From Nitrobacter sp963807355 (GTDB lineage Bacteria > Pseudomonadota > Alphaproteobacteria > Rhizobiales > Xanthobacteraceae): 64,000 bases of DNA. The stretch lies in the NCBI GenBank assembly GCA_963807355.1, contig CAWEBX010000010.1, positions 1-64,000 of the forward strand, given 5' to 3'. A program made the position numbers and the translations under genes. This document shows, piece after piece, positions 35,678-44,620 of this stretch. The notes below the pieces were generated by a model. It searched no databases. It worked only from the letters and a program-made list of their open reading frames with translations, and was not told the origin of the DNA. Each line of letters starts with the position of its first letter. The stretch's first letter is position 1.

Positions 35678-37642
35678 ATGAGTTCCATGAACGCCACGGC
35701 CGCGCCGGTTGATGATGCCGTCCTCGGGGACCGCATCGGCGCCGCTACCCGCGGACTGCTGAACCTTGAGCAGCCGGACGGTCATTTTGTGTTCGAGCTC
35801 GAGGCCGATGCGACGATCCCGTCCGAATACATCCTGCTGCGACACTACCTCGGCGAACCGGTCGACACAGTGCTCGAGGCCAAGATCGCGGTTTACCTCC
35901 GCCGCATCCAGGGCGCGCATGGTGGCTGGCCACTGGTGCATGATGGCCCATTCGACATGAGCGCCAGCGTGAAGGCCTACTTCGCGCTGAAGATGGTCGG
36001 CGATTCTGTCGACGCGCCACACATGGCGCGCGCGCGCGAGGCGATCCTGTCCCGCGGCGGCGCGGCCAACGTGAACGTCTTCACGCGCTTTCTGCTCTCG
36101 TTCTTCGAAGTTCTGACATGGCGCAGCGTTCCGGTCCTGCCAGTCGAGATCATGCTGCTGCCGATGTGGTCGCCGTTTCATCTCAACAAGGTTTCCTATT
36201 GGGCGCGCACCACCATGGTGCCGCTAATGGTTCTGGCCGTGCTGAAGCCGCGCGCGCGCAATCCGCGCGGCGTCGGCATTCGCGAACTTTTTCTTCAGGA
36301 TCCGGCCACCGTCCGCACGCCGAAGAGAGCTCCGCATCAGAGCCCGGCCTGGTTTGCGTTGTTCAGCGGTCTTGACTGGATCTTGCGAAAGATCGAGCCG
36401 CTCTTTCCCAAGTGGCTGCGTGCGCGCGCTATGAAGAAGGCAATTGGGTTCGTCGAGGAGCGCCTCAACGGCGAGGACGGCCTCGGCGCGATCTTTCCGC
36501 CGATGGTCAATACGGTGATGATGTACGATGCGCTGGGGTTTCCGCCGGAACATCCACCGCGTGCGGTGACGCGACGTGGCATCGACAAGCTTCTGGTGAT
36601 CGGCAAGGATGAGGCCTATTGCCAGCCCTGTGTATCGCCGATCTGGGATACCGCGCTGAGTTGCCACGCGCTGCTCGAATCCGGCGGACCCGAGGCCCTG
36701 AACAGCGCCGGCAAAAGCCTCGACTGGCTGCTCCCGAAGCAGGAGCTCGTTCTTAAGGGCGACTGGGCGGTGAAACGCCCGGACGTGCGACCGGGTGGCT
36801 GGGCATTTCAATATGCCAACGGCCATTATCCCGATCTCGATGACACCGCTGTCGTGGTCATGGCGATGGACCGGGTACGCCGTAACGACGGGAGCGACAA
36901 ATATAACGAGGCGATCGCACGCGGCCGTGAGTGGATCGAGGGGATGCAGAGCCGAGACGGTGGCTTTGCCGCGTTCGATGCCGACAATCTTGAATACTAT
37001 CTCAACAACATCCCGTTCTCCGACCATGCGGCGCTGCTCGATCCGCCGACCGAGGATGTCACCGCGCGATGCGTTTCGATGCTGGCGCAACTCGGCGAGA
37101 CGACTGAAAGCAGCCCGTCCTTGGCGGCCGGAGTTGAGTACCTGCGCCGGACCCAGCTCGCTGAGGGATCCTGGTACGGCCGCTGGGGCCTGAACTACAT
37201 CTATGGCACCTGGTCGGTTCTCTGCGCCCTCAACTCCGCAGGAGTGGATCGCCAGGATCCGGCGATTCGCAAGGCGGTGGACTGGCTGGTCTCGATCCAG
37301 AACGCGGACGGCGGCTGGGGCGAGGATGCGGTTAGCTACCGACTCGATTATAAGGGGTTCGAGGGGGCGCCCACCACTGCTTCGCAAACCGCGTGGGCGT
37401 TGCTTGCCTTGATGGCTGCGGGCGAGGTCGAAAATCCTGCAGTGGCCCGGGGAATCGGGTACCTGATAGACACACAAGCAAAAAAAGGCCTGTGGGACGA
37501 GCAGCGCTACACGGCCACGGGGTTCCCACGAGTATTTTATCTGAGGTACCATGGTTACTCAAAATTCTTCCCGCTCTGGGCGCTGGCGCGGTATCGGAAT
37601 TTGAGAAGCACCAACAGCAAGGCGGTAGGGGTCGGGATGTGA
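35678..37642 (+). CDS. shc (hpnF): Squalene-hopene cyclase
   Basis: The 654-residue enzyme carries the DxDD catalytic acid motif at residues 386-389 (PDLDDTAVV) and several QW repeats (for example QSRDGGFAAFDADN, QNADGGWGED). It cyclises squalene to hopene and hopanol at the inner membrane. The conserved WGLNYIYGTWSVLCAL and the C-terminal FPRVFYLRYHGYSKFFPLWAL block are family signatures. It is an intact reading frame in the centre of the hpnC-G operon. Its stop overlaps the GTG start of hpnG (GTGA). Confidence 0.97.
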   Translation: MSSMNATAAPVDDAVLGDRIGAATRGLLNLEQPDGHFVFELEADATIPSEYILLRHYLGEPVDTVLEAKIAVYLRRIQGAHGGWPLVHDGPFDMSASVKAYFALKMVGDSVDAPHMARAREAILSRGGAANVNVFTRFLLSFFEVLTWRSVPVLPVEIMLLPMWSPFHLNKVSYWARTTMVPLMVLAVLKPRARNPRGVGIRELFLQDPATVRTPKRAPHQSPAWFALFSGLDWILRKIEPLFPKWLRARAMKKAIGFVEERLNGEDGLGAIFPPMVNTVMMYDALGFPPEHPPRAVTRRGIDKLLVIGKDEAYCQPCVSPIWDTALSCHALLESGGPEALNSAGKSLDWLLPKQELVLKGDWAVKRPDVRPGGWAFQYANGHYPDLDDTAVVVMAMDRVRRNDGSDKYNEAIARGREWIEGMQSRDGGFAAFDADNLEYYLNNIPFSDHAALLDPPTEDVTARCVSMLAQLGETTESSPSLAAGVEYLRRTQLAEGSWYGRWGLNYIYGTWSVLCALNSAGVDRQDPAIRKAVDWLVSIQNADGGWGEDAVSYRLDYKGFEGAPTTASQTAWALLALMAAGEVENPAVARGIGYLIDTQAKKGLWDEQRYTATGFPRVFYLRYHGYSKFFPLWALARYRNLRSTNSKAVGVGM

Positions 37643-38538
37643 ATTTGGGGGCGGCGATTGACGTATCCGCGGGCAATGCCTTTGACCCGCGGCCGGTATT
37701 GATTGTGACCGGTCTGGTTCAGGAAGCTCGCATCGCAGCGGGCCCCGGCATGACTGTCATTTGCAGCAGCAGCAATCCCCGGCAGTTGCGGGCGCTCCTC
37801 GCGGGGTTCGATCCGTCGACGGTACGCGGCGTAATCAGCTTCGGCGTCGCCGGCGGGCTTGATCCGTCTCTGAAATCGGGAGACGTCGTGGTTGCCACGG
37901 AAGTTGTGAACGGTACTTCGCGGTGGCGGGCAGGCCTTGCGCTCAGCGAGGAATTGATCAACGGCTCCGGTTTAGGCGGCCAGAAAGTGGTCCGCGCCGG
38001 GCTTGCCGGCGCCGAGCAGGTCGTCCTGGAGCAGGCCGGCAAGGCAGTGCTCCACGCTACGACCGGCGCTTCGGCGGTCGACATGGAAAGCCACATCGCG
38101 GCCGCCTATGCTACCGCGGCGGGTCTCCCCTTTGCCGCCTTACGCGTGATCAGTGATCCCGCAACGCGGGCGCTGCCGGCGATCGCCCGCAACGCCATCA
38201 AGCCAAACGGCAACATCGACTTGAAGAAGGTGCTCCGTGGCCTTGCTCGAAATCCGTTCACCCTGGGCGCACTGGTATCTACCGGAGTCGATTTCAATCG
38301 GGCTCTCCGCTCCTTGCGCGGGTGCCGTAATTTTCTGTTAGGCGGCGAGAGTTCTCGTTCCGGCGGATTATACGGCAACGACGTCGGTCGCAAGACCGCG
38401 GGGGCCAGGCCATCGAAAAGGTCGTACCGGAGAGTCCGTCCCGGCGCGAGGCTTTTCCGGTTTGCGAGCGAATGTGCCACAACCCGCCCGGCTTTGATGG
38501 AATTGAAGCCGGGCTCGGCTCTTTGCTCGGCTCTTTAA
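37639..38538 (+). CDS. hpnG: Hopanoid nucleosidase/phosphorylase HpnG
   Basis: The first 235 or so residues match the purine-nucleoside-phosphorylase-like family: PVLIVTGLVQEARIAA, VISFGVAGGLDPSLKSGDVVVATEV, TGASAVDMESHIAAAYA, LRVISDPATRALP. HpnG removes adenine from adenosylhopane to give a ribosylhopane (established role). The GTG start at 37639 overlaps the shc stop. After RGCRNFLL the last 60 or so residues are Arg/Ser-rich, unlike the family, and run over a terminator-like hairpin (38487-38513), so the true end may be earlier, with a lost stop or a frameshift near 38330. Confidence 0.88.
   Translation: MNLGAAIDVSAGNAFDPRPVLIVTGLVQEARIAAGPGMTVICSSSNPRQLRALLAGFDPSTVRGVISFGVAGGLDPSLKSGDVVVATEVVNGTSRWRAGLALSEELINGSGLGGQKVVRAGLAGAEQVVLEQAGKAVLHATTGASAVDMESHIAAAYATAAGLPFAALRVISDPATRALPAIARNAIKPNGNIDLKKVLRGLARNPFTLGALVSTGVDFNRALRSLRGCRNFLLGGESSRSGGLYGNDVGRKTAGARPSKRSYRRVRPGARLFRFASECATTRPALMELKPGSALCSAL
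38487..38513 (+). terminator. Rho-independent-like terminator of the hpnC-G operon
   Basis: CCCGGCTT (38487-38494) pairs perfectly with AAGCCGGG (38506-38513). CTCTTTG and CTCTTTAAAG follow. It lies inside the annotated 3' part of hpnG, which hints that the native hpnG ends before it. Confidence 0.6.
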
Positions 38539-38548
38539 AGTCAAATTC

Positions 38549-38660
38549 AAGAGAGTTCTGATTTCAACGTCGTTGAATCGAACTCTCTTACTTCCTTCGA
38601 TTGAGCATGATCTTGACCGAAAACCGGTTGCCGGTTTTCGGGATCGTGCTTTAGCGGCTA
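38549..38660. repeat. Intergenic palindromes between convergent hpnG and hpnH
   Basis: AAGAGAGTTC...ACTCTCTT (38549-38589) is an imperfect palindrome. A second dyad follows, centred on CCGAAAACCGGTTGCCGGTTTTCGG-like arms at 38618-38642. Both resemble Bradyrhizobiaceae intergenic repeats and can serve as a two-way terminator. Confidence 0.7.
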
Positions 38661-38696
38661 CTTGATGCGAACCGGTGCCGCTAACGCTGGATGGCG

Positions 38697-39866
38697 TCAC
38701 GCTGCGGTAGAAGCCTTTTGCTCCTTTGCTGCTTCTTTTGCAGCGGCGGCCGCAGCTTCATCCTTCCGGATCTCTGACAACTTCTTTTGAACCTGCTCGG
38801 CAAAGATGTACTGCGCCGGACGCTGCTTGCTGAGGTCGATCTCGGGCGCCATCGGGCCCGTCGTCCGGACGCCGCGCAACGCCACTAACATCGTCTTGAG
38901 CGGATTGTTCAGAGCGGCGGTGGCGGCGGTCGGCTCGTAACCGCAATGCGCCATGCAGTTGGCGCACTTTTCGTACTTGCCGGTGCCGTAGCTGTCCCAG
39001 TCGGTGGTCTCCATCAATTCCTTGAAGGTCTTGGTGTAGCCCTCGCCGAGCAGGTAGCAAGGCTTCTGCCAGCCAAAAATGTTGCGCGCCGGCATTCCCC
39101 AGGGCGTGCAATGATATTCCTGGTTGCCGGCGAGGAAGTCGAGGAACAGGCCGGAGTGCATGAAACTCCACTTCTTGCCCTTACCGAGCGCGAAGACATC
39201 ACGAAACAGCTTTTTGGTCTTGGTGCGGTTCAGGAAGTGCTCCTGATCAGGCGCGCGCTCATAGGCGTAACCCGGCGACATCGACACTCCGACGCCAAGC
39301 TCGGTCGTAAAGTCGAGGAACTTTGCGATCTCTTCGGCCGGATAGTTGTCGAAAATCGTGGCGTTGACGTTGACGGTGAAACCGCGCGCCTTCGCCGCCT
39401 TGATCGCGGAGACCGCGCGGTCGAACACGCCCGTCTGACACACCGACTTGTCGTGGTGCTCGCGCAGACCGTCGAGATGGATCGAGAAGAACAAGTACGG
39501 CGAAGGCTCGAACAGATCGAGCTTCTTCTTCAGCAGCAGCGCGTTGGTGCAGAGCGAGACGAACTTCTTGCGCGCGACAAGGCCGCGCACGATCTCGCCG
39601 ATCTCCTTGTGGATCAACGGCTCGCCGCCTGGAATAGCAACCATCGGCGCGCCGCATTCCTCGGCCGCGTCCCAGCATTCTTGAGCGCTCATACGACGGT
39701 TGAGGATCGCGTCGGGATAGTCGATCTTGCCACATCCTGAGCAGGCGAGATTGCAGCGGAACAGCGGCTCGAGCATCAGTACAAGCGGATAGCGCTTGCG
39801 GCCCAGCATCTTCTGCTTGATCAGATATCCGCCGATCTTCAGTTCTTTAAAAAACGGTATTGCCAT
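38697..39866 (-). CDS. hpnH: Adenosylhopane synthase HpnH (radical SAM)
   Basis: The 389-residue protein carries the radical SAM motif C-x3-C-x2-C at Cys38, Cys42 and Cys45 (LFRCNLACSGCGK) and the GGEPLIHKEI SAM-binding segment. A second Cys cluster near the C-terminus (YEKCANCMAHCGYEP) lies in the SPASM-like/HpnH-specific tail. It adds the 5'-deoxyadenosyl group to hopene, the first step of side-chain building. ATG 39866 is used; a GTG one codon upstream is possible. The C-terminus ends in an Ala/Lys-rich tail. It is convergent with hpnG and follows ispH. Confidence 0.95.
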   Translation of the reverse strand: MAIPFFKELKIGGYLIKQKMLGRKRYPLVLMLEPLFRCNLACSGCGKIDYPDAILNRRMSAQECWDAAEECGAPMVAIPGGEPLIHKEIGEIVRGLVARKKFVSLCTNALLLKKKLDLFEPSPYLFFSIHLDGLREHHDKSVCQTGVFDRAVSAIKAAKARGFTVNVNATIFDNYPAEEIAKFLDFTTELGVGVSMSPGYAYERAPDQEHFLNRTKTKKLFRDVFALGKGKKWSFMHSGLFLDFLAGNQEYHCTPWGMPARNIFGWQKPCYLLGEGYTKTFKELMETTDWDSYGTGKYEKCANCMAHCGYEPTAATAALNNPLKTMLVALRGVRTTGPMAPEIDLSKQRPAQYIFAEQVQKKLSEIRKDEAAAAAAKEAAKEQKASTAA

Positions 39867-39911
39867 CACAAGTCTTCTCTCTGGAGTTACCAGCTGAAAT
39901 TTTGAAGGGGA

Positions 39912-40856
39912 TCAAGCTGAGGTGAGTTCAGACGGAAGCCGGAATTCGATGTTTTCTTCCCGTCCCGGCAGTACCGAGACGGCTATCGGCCCGATGCGCT
40001 TCAAGGCCTCAATGACGTCGTCGACAAGGACTTCCGGAGCCGAGGCACCGGCCGTAATGCCCACGGCTTTCGCCCCTTTAAGCCACTCCGGGTTGAGTTC
40101 GCTGCCATCAGCGATGAGGTAACTTGCAACGCAGACTTCGGTACCAATTTCGCGCAGCCGGTTCGAATTTGAACTGTTGGCTGCGCCGACCACTAGAATA
40201 ACGTCCACCAGCTTGCTGAGGTCCCTTACCGCAGATTGCCGATTCTGTGTTGCATAGCAGATATCGCGTGTGTCGGGACCCTGAATATCGGTGAAACGCT
40301 GCTGGAGTGCGAGAATGATGTCCTTGGTGTCGTCAACGCTGAGCGTCGTCTGGGTAATATAGGCCACCGGCGTATCGGAAGGCAGCGTCAGGGCCGCGAC
40401 GTCATCCACATCCTGAATAAGCAGGACGGGGCCTGGAACCTGTCCCATAGTTCCCTCAACCTCGGGATGGCCCGCGTGGCCAATTAAGATCAGGGTTTGC
40501 CCCTTGGACGTGTAGCGTTTGCCCTGGTTGAGAACCTTAGTAACAAGCGGGCAGGTGGCGTTGAGCACGGGCAGGCCGCGAGCAAAAGCTTCTTCTTCCA
40601 CGCTCCGCGCAACGCCGTAAGCGCTGAACACGGTAACGGCCTTCGGCGGAACCTCCGACAGATCCTCGACGAAAATTGCCCCTTTATCTTTCAGGCTTTC
40701 CACAACGTGCTTATTGTGAACGATCTCTTGGCGGACATACACTGGGGGTCCAAACTTCTCCAGCGCGCGCTCGACGATCTCGATAGCGCGGACGACGCCT
40801 GCGCAGAATCCCCGCGGCTGTGCCAGCAGAATTTCAATCGGACGAGGATCAGTCAA
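39912..40856 (-). CDS. ispH: 4-hydroxy-3-methylbut-2-enyl diphosphate reductase
   Basis: The 314-residue enzyme has all three Fe-S ligands: Cys18 (PRGFCAGV), Cys102 (LNATCPLV) and Cys200 (RDICYATQNRQ). GAANSSNSNRL and GITAGASAPE are also diagnostic. It makes IPP and DMAPP in the MEP pathway, the precursors of squalene and hopanoids. Start is TTG at 40856, since no ATG or GTG is in frame with the conserved N-terminus. AAGGTG lies a few bases upstream. It is 45 bases upstream of hpnH on the same strand, so the two form an ispH-hpnH operon. Confidence 0.95.
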   Translation of the reverse strand: MTDPRPIEILLAQPRGFCAGVVRAIEIVERALEKFGPPVYVRQEIVHNKHVVESLKDKGAIFVEDLSEVPPKAVTVFSAYGVARSVEEEAFARGLPVLNATCPLVTKVLNQGKRYTSKGQTLILIGHAGHPEVEGTMGQVPGPVLLIQDVDDVAALTLPSDTPVAYITQTTLSVDDTKDIILALQQRFTDIQGPDTRDICYATQNRQSAVRDLSKLVDVILVVGAANSSNSNRLREIGTEVCVASYLIADGSELNPEWLKGAKAVGITAGASAPEVLVDDVIEALKRIGPIAVSVLPGREENIEFRLPSELTSA

Positions 40857-41307
40857 TTTGCACCTTATGCATTATACTGTAACTCCACATAGAACTGAAC
40901 GTTCTTCTAAATAATCCCACGCGCCTTCAAGAAATGTCACAGGTAATATAATCTGCGGGTCGCGCTCTCTGGATTTCAACGCTATGATATATATGGCCTT
41001 TGCGTCAGAACAAAACGTTGCCCTGACGCAGGCTTTTTAACCGGCGATTGATCCCGAACTGGAATTTCCGGTATTATGATATGGGCTAACCCGCCCAAAT
41101 GGCCCTCACTGATTCGTCACTTGCCGTCCGCGGAGCCAACGATATCAACGCGCTTGAATCGTCGGCAAATCTCCCGAACTAGAACCCACCGCAGGTGTTG
41201 CGCACCTTATTCTCTGAAATAGCATACAAAAGTCGTTAGATCAGGCAGAAGAACCGGGCCGGGTCCGTTCATGTGCGTATACGTACACGGTAGCAGAAAG
41301 AAAGAAT
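40857..41307. promoter_or_regulatory. Divergent control region of ispH-hpnH and hpnN
   Basis: On the minus strand a perfect TATAAT (40871-40876 as ATTATA) lies only 15 bases before the ispH TTG start, giving a very short leader; the -35 is weak (TTCAGT-like near 40894). On the plus strand the purine-rich AGAAAGAAAG (41295-41304) serves hpnN. No second gene fits in the remaining 400 bases. Confidence 0.5.
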
Positions 41308-43896
41308 GTGCTGACAGGTATTGTTGTTTCGATCGTCAAGGCTTGCACACGGTTTGCTTGGGTTACTGCGTTGGTTGCGATCGTGCTGGCCGCCGGGGCG
41401 GTCTTCTATTCGGCGAAATACTTTGAAATAAACACTGATATCAATAAGTTAATTTCGCCTGATCTGGATTGGCGGCAACGTGACATTGCTTTCGAGAAGG
41501 CATTCGACCAGGAAAGACTGATCCTTGCGGTCGTGGAGGCTCCCACGGCGGAATTTGCCAGCACTGCCGGTGCCATGCTGGCCGCGAGGCTCAAGAACGA
41601 CCACCGCCATTTCGAATCGGTTCAGCTACTCGGCGGAGGGCCGTTTTTCGAACGGAACGGCCTGTTGTTCCTTCCCACTGAGGAGGTCAAACAGCTCACG
41701 GGCCAGTTTGGCGAGGCCGCGCCGCTGGTCGAGATCATGGCCGGCGATCCGAGCTTGCGCGGGCTGACCGCCGCGCTCGAAACGGCGCTGATCGGGTTGA
41801 AGCGGGGTCAGTTCGAACTGGACAGCACGGCGCGGCCGTTCTCGGCGATTGCCCAGAGCGTTGAGGACGTCCTGACCAAGGGAAGCGGCACCTTCTCCTG
41901 GCGTCAGCTCGCAAGCGACCAACCGCTGGCCGCTTCCGATCTCCGCTCGCTGATTTAGATCAAGCCGTATCTCGATTTCAACGCGCTTGAGCCGGGCAAG
42001 GATGCCACCGATGCGATCCGCAGAGCCGCCTTCGATCTGGATATTGCCGGCAAGTTTGGTGCGCGCGTCCGACTGACCGGGCCGGTGCCAATCGCCAATG
42101 AAGAATTCGCCACCGTGCAGGAGGGCGCCATCGTCAACGGCGTGGGTACGGTGGTGATCGTGCTGGTGATCCTTTGGCTGGCGTTGCGCTCGCCGAAAAT
42201 CATATTCGCGGTGTTTGCGACGCTGTTCGTCGGACTCGCGGTCACGACGGCGGTCGGCCTCATGATGGTGACATCGCTCAATCTGTTGTCGATCGCCTTT
42301 GCGGTGCTGTTTATTGGCCTCGGCGTTGATTTCGGCATTCAGTACAGCGTCCGCTACCGTTCCGAGCGGTTCAAGACCGACGATCTGGAAAAAGCGTTAG
42401 TGGTGGCGGCGAAGCGTTCCTCGGTCCCTCTGTCGCTGGCGGCGATGGCGACTGCGGCGGGCTTCCTGTCGTTTTTGCCGACGGATTACAAGGGTGTGTC
42501 GGAACTCGGCAGAATCGCCGGCGTGGGTATGTTGATCGCGTTTCTCGCAAGCATCACCGTTCTTCCCGCGTTGCTGCGTCTTCTGAACCCGCCGGGTGAG
42601 AAAGAGCCGGTCGGCTACGCGTTTTTGGCCCCGCTCGACCGTTTTCTCGAAGACTATCGCGTGGCGATCGTCGGCGGCACTATTGCAGTTGTCATTCTCG
42701 GAGCGCCTGCGCTTTACTTCCTGCGATTCGATTTCAATCCGATCCACCTAAGGAGCTCAAAGGTCGAATCGATCGCCACATATCTGGATTTGCGGAGAGA
42801 TCCCGATACCGGCGCGAACGCCATCAACGTGATGGTCAAGTCCGAGCAAGAAGCTCAGCGGGTCGAGACCCGGCTCGCCGAAGTGCCTGAAGTTGCACGC
42901 ACCCGGTCGCTCGATACCTTTGTCCCGGCTGACCAGCCTGAGAAACTCAAGCTGATCGCGCGAGGCGCTAAAATTCTTGGTCCAGCGCTCAATCCGGATT
43001 CGATTGATCCGCCACCCTCCGACGAGGAGAATGTCGATGCGCTGAAGGGCACCGCCGATAGTCTGCGGAAAGCGGCCGGCACTCATCAGGGACCGGGAGC
43101 CGCGGCCGCAAAGCGGCTGGCTGACGATCTTACCCGGCTGGCCGATTCGAACGAAGCCATGCGTGAAAAAGCGCAAGCCACCTTCGTCGAACCGCTCAAG
43201 ATCATGTTCGAACAGCTTCGAAATTTACTGAAGGCCGAACCTGTCACCCTTGAATCCTTGCCACCGGATTTCGTGAAGCTCTGGAAGAGCGAAGACGGCA
43301 TTACGCGCGTCGAAGTGTTGCCGCGCGGAGATCCGGACCACAACGAGACGCTGCGAAAATTTGCCAGCGCTGTGCTCGCGGCTGCGCCCAACGCCATCGG
43401 CGGGCCGGTATCGATTCTCAAGTCCGGCGACACCATCGTTAGGGCGTTTATCGAGGCGGGACTCTGGGCATTGATCTCCATCAGCATCCTGCTCTGGCTG
43501 GCACTACGCCGAATTACCGATGTGCTGCTGACCCTGGTGCCGCTGCTGGTGGCGGGAGCGGTGACGCTCGAGATCTGCGTGATGATCGGGCTTCCTCTCA
43601 ACTTCGCCAACATTGTCGCGTTGCCGTTGCTGCTCGGCGTCGGCGTGGCGTTCAAGATTTATTATGTCACGGCCTGGCGATCCGGCAGAACGAACCTGCT
43701 GCAATCAAGCCTCACACGGGCGATCTTCTTCAGCGCTCTGACAACCGCGACCGCTTTCGGTAGCCTGTGGTTGTCGAGTTATCCGGGCACGGCAAGCATG
43801 GGTAAGCTACTGGCGCTGTCGCTCATCACCACCCTTGCCGCGGTGCTCTTGTTTCAGCCCGCGTTAATGGGCCGTCCCCGCGATGTCGGGAAGTAG
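41308..43896 (+). CDS. hpnN: Hopanoid transporter HpnN (RND family), with one in-frame stop
   Basis: The protein would be 862 residues, the usual HpnN length, with two RND/MMPL halves: N-terminal helix and periplasmic domain (FEINTDINKLISPDLDWRQRDIAFEKAF), a helical bundle (VVIVLVILWLALRSPKIIFAVFATLFVGLAV), and the same again to the C-terminus. HpnN moves hopanoids from the inner to the outer membrane. A TAG at 41956-41958 interrupts the frame inside LI-stop-IKPYLDF; Gln fits that position, so CAG became TAG. The frame is otherwise open. Start is GTG 41308. If the stop is real, only a 216-residue fragment is made. Confidence 0.92.
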
Positions 43897-44487
43897 ACAG
43901 ATATCGCCGACAGGATCGGTCGGCGGGGTGGCACTGGTGGCAGACTTTTGACCGATGGTCTTGTGCGCAGCCTTCGATGGAGCGGTCTTGGCCATGCCTG
44001 CCTTCGGCGCGGTGCTGGCAGGACCGTTGGACAGGCTGCTTGGAATTGGGGGGGCGGCGCGGGTCCAGGTTTCGCCGCCGCATAGGATGCCGAGCATGCA
44101 ACCCTTGATCTCGAGTTTATCAGGGTCCAGTAGACGGATGCTGGCCTGTTGAAGCCGGCCGGTGGTTTTCGCGTCGTAGACCTGCCCCTCCCAAAGGTCT
44201 TCGTTCGCTTTTTTCTTCATATCAAACAGCAATGGCATGCCGAGCGTGGGCCGGGCTTGCTTGGCGTGGTCGGCATTATTGCTGTCGACGCCCGGCTCTT
44301 TTTCCCAGGAGATCGCGCCCCACATGCGGCCCTTGCATTCGGCCACCCGGACTTTGGCGACCCCGTCGGCAACCAGCCAATCCCCGGTGGGATCACCCGC
44401 GATAGCGGACCCTAATCCCGCTGTCACCAGAGCGGCTGCGACAAGGGAGGAAATAGCGGAAGTTCTGCAATAATCTAAAATGCGCAT
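43864..44487 (-). CDS. DUF2147 secreted protein
   Basis: The 207-residue protein has an N-terminal signal peptide (MRILDYCRTSAISSLVAAAL, then VTAGLGSAIAGDPTG) and the DUF2147 domain: DPTGDWLVADGVAKVRVAECKGRMWGAISWEKEP, WEGQVYDAKTTGR and LEIKGCMLGILCGGETWTR. The C-terminus is a Pro/Ala/Lys-rich tail. It overlaps hpnN tail to tail by 33 bases. It probably acts in the periplasm; role unknown. Its position between hpnN and hpnO suggests an association with hopanoid export, by location only. Confidence 0.85.
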   Translation of the reverse strand: MRILDYCRTSAISSLVAAALVTAGLGSAIAGDPTGDWLVADGVAKVRVAECKGRMWGAISWEKEPGVDSNNADHAKQARPTLGMPLLFDMKKKANEDLWEGQVYDAKTTGRLQQASIRLLDPDKLEIKGCMLGILCGGETWTRAAPPIPSSLSNGPASTAPKAGMAKTAPSKAAHKTIGQKSATSATPPTDPVGDICLLPDIAGTAH

Positions 44488-44620
44488 GGTATGTCCTGGG
44501 CGCTGCAACATGTTTTCAAGCCTGTGCTTAAGTAGAAGGGCTGGGGATCAGTGACAAAGTCAAATACCGTGTTCGTGCTTTTCAGTTGACGAAGCGACCA
44601 TCAACCGAACTATGTAGCGG

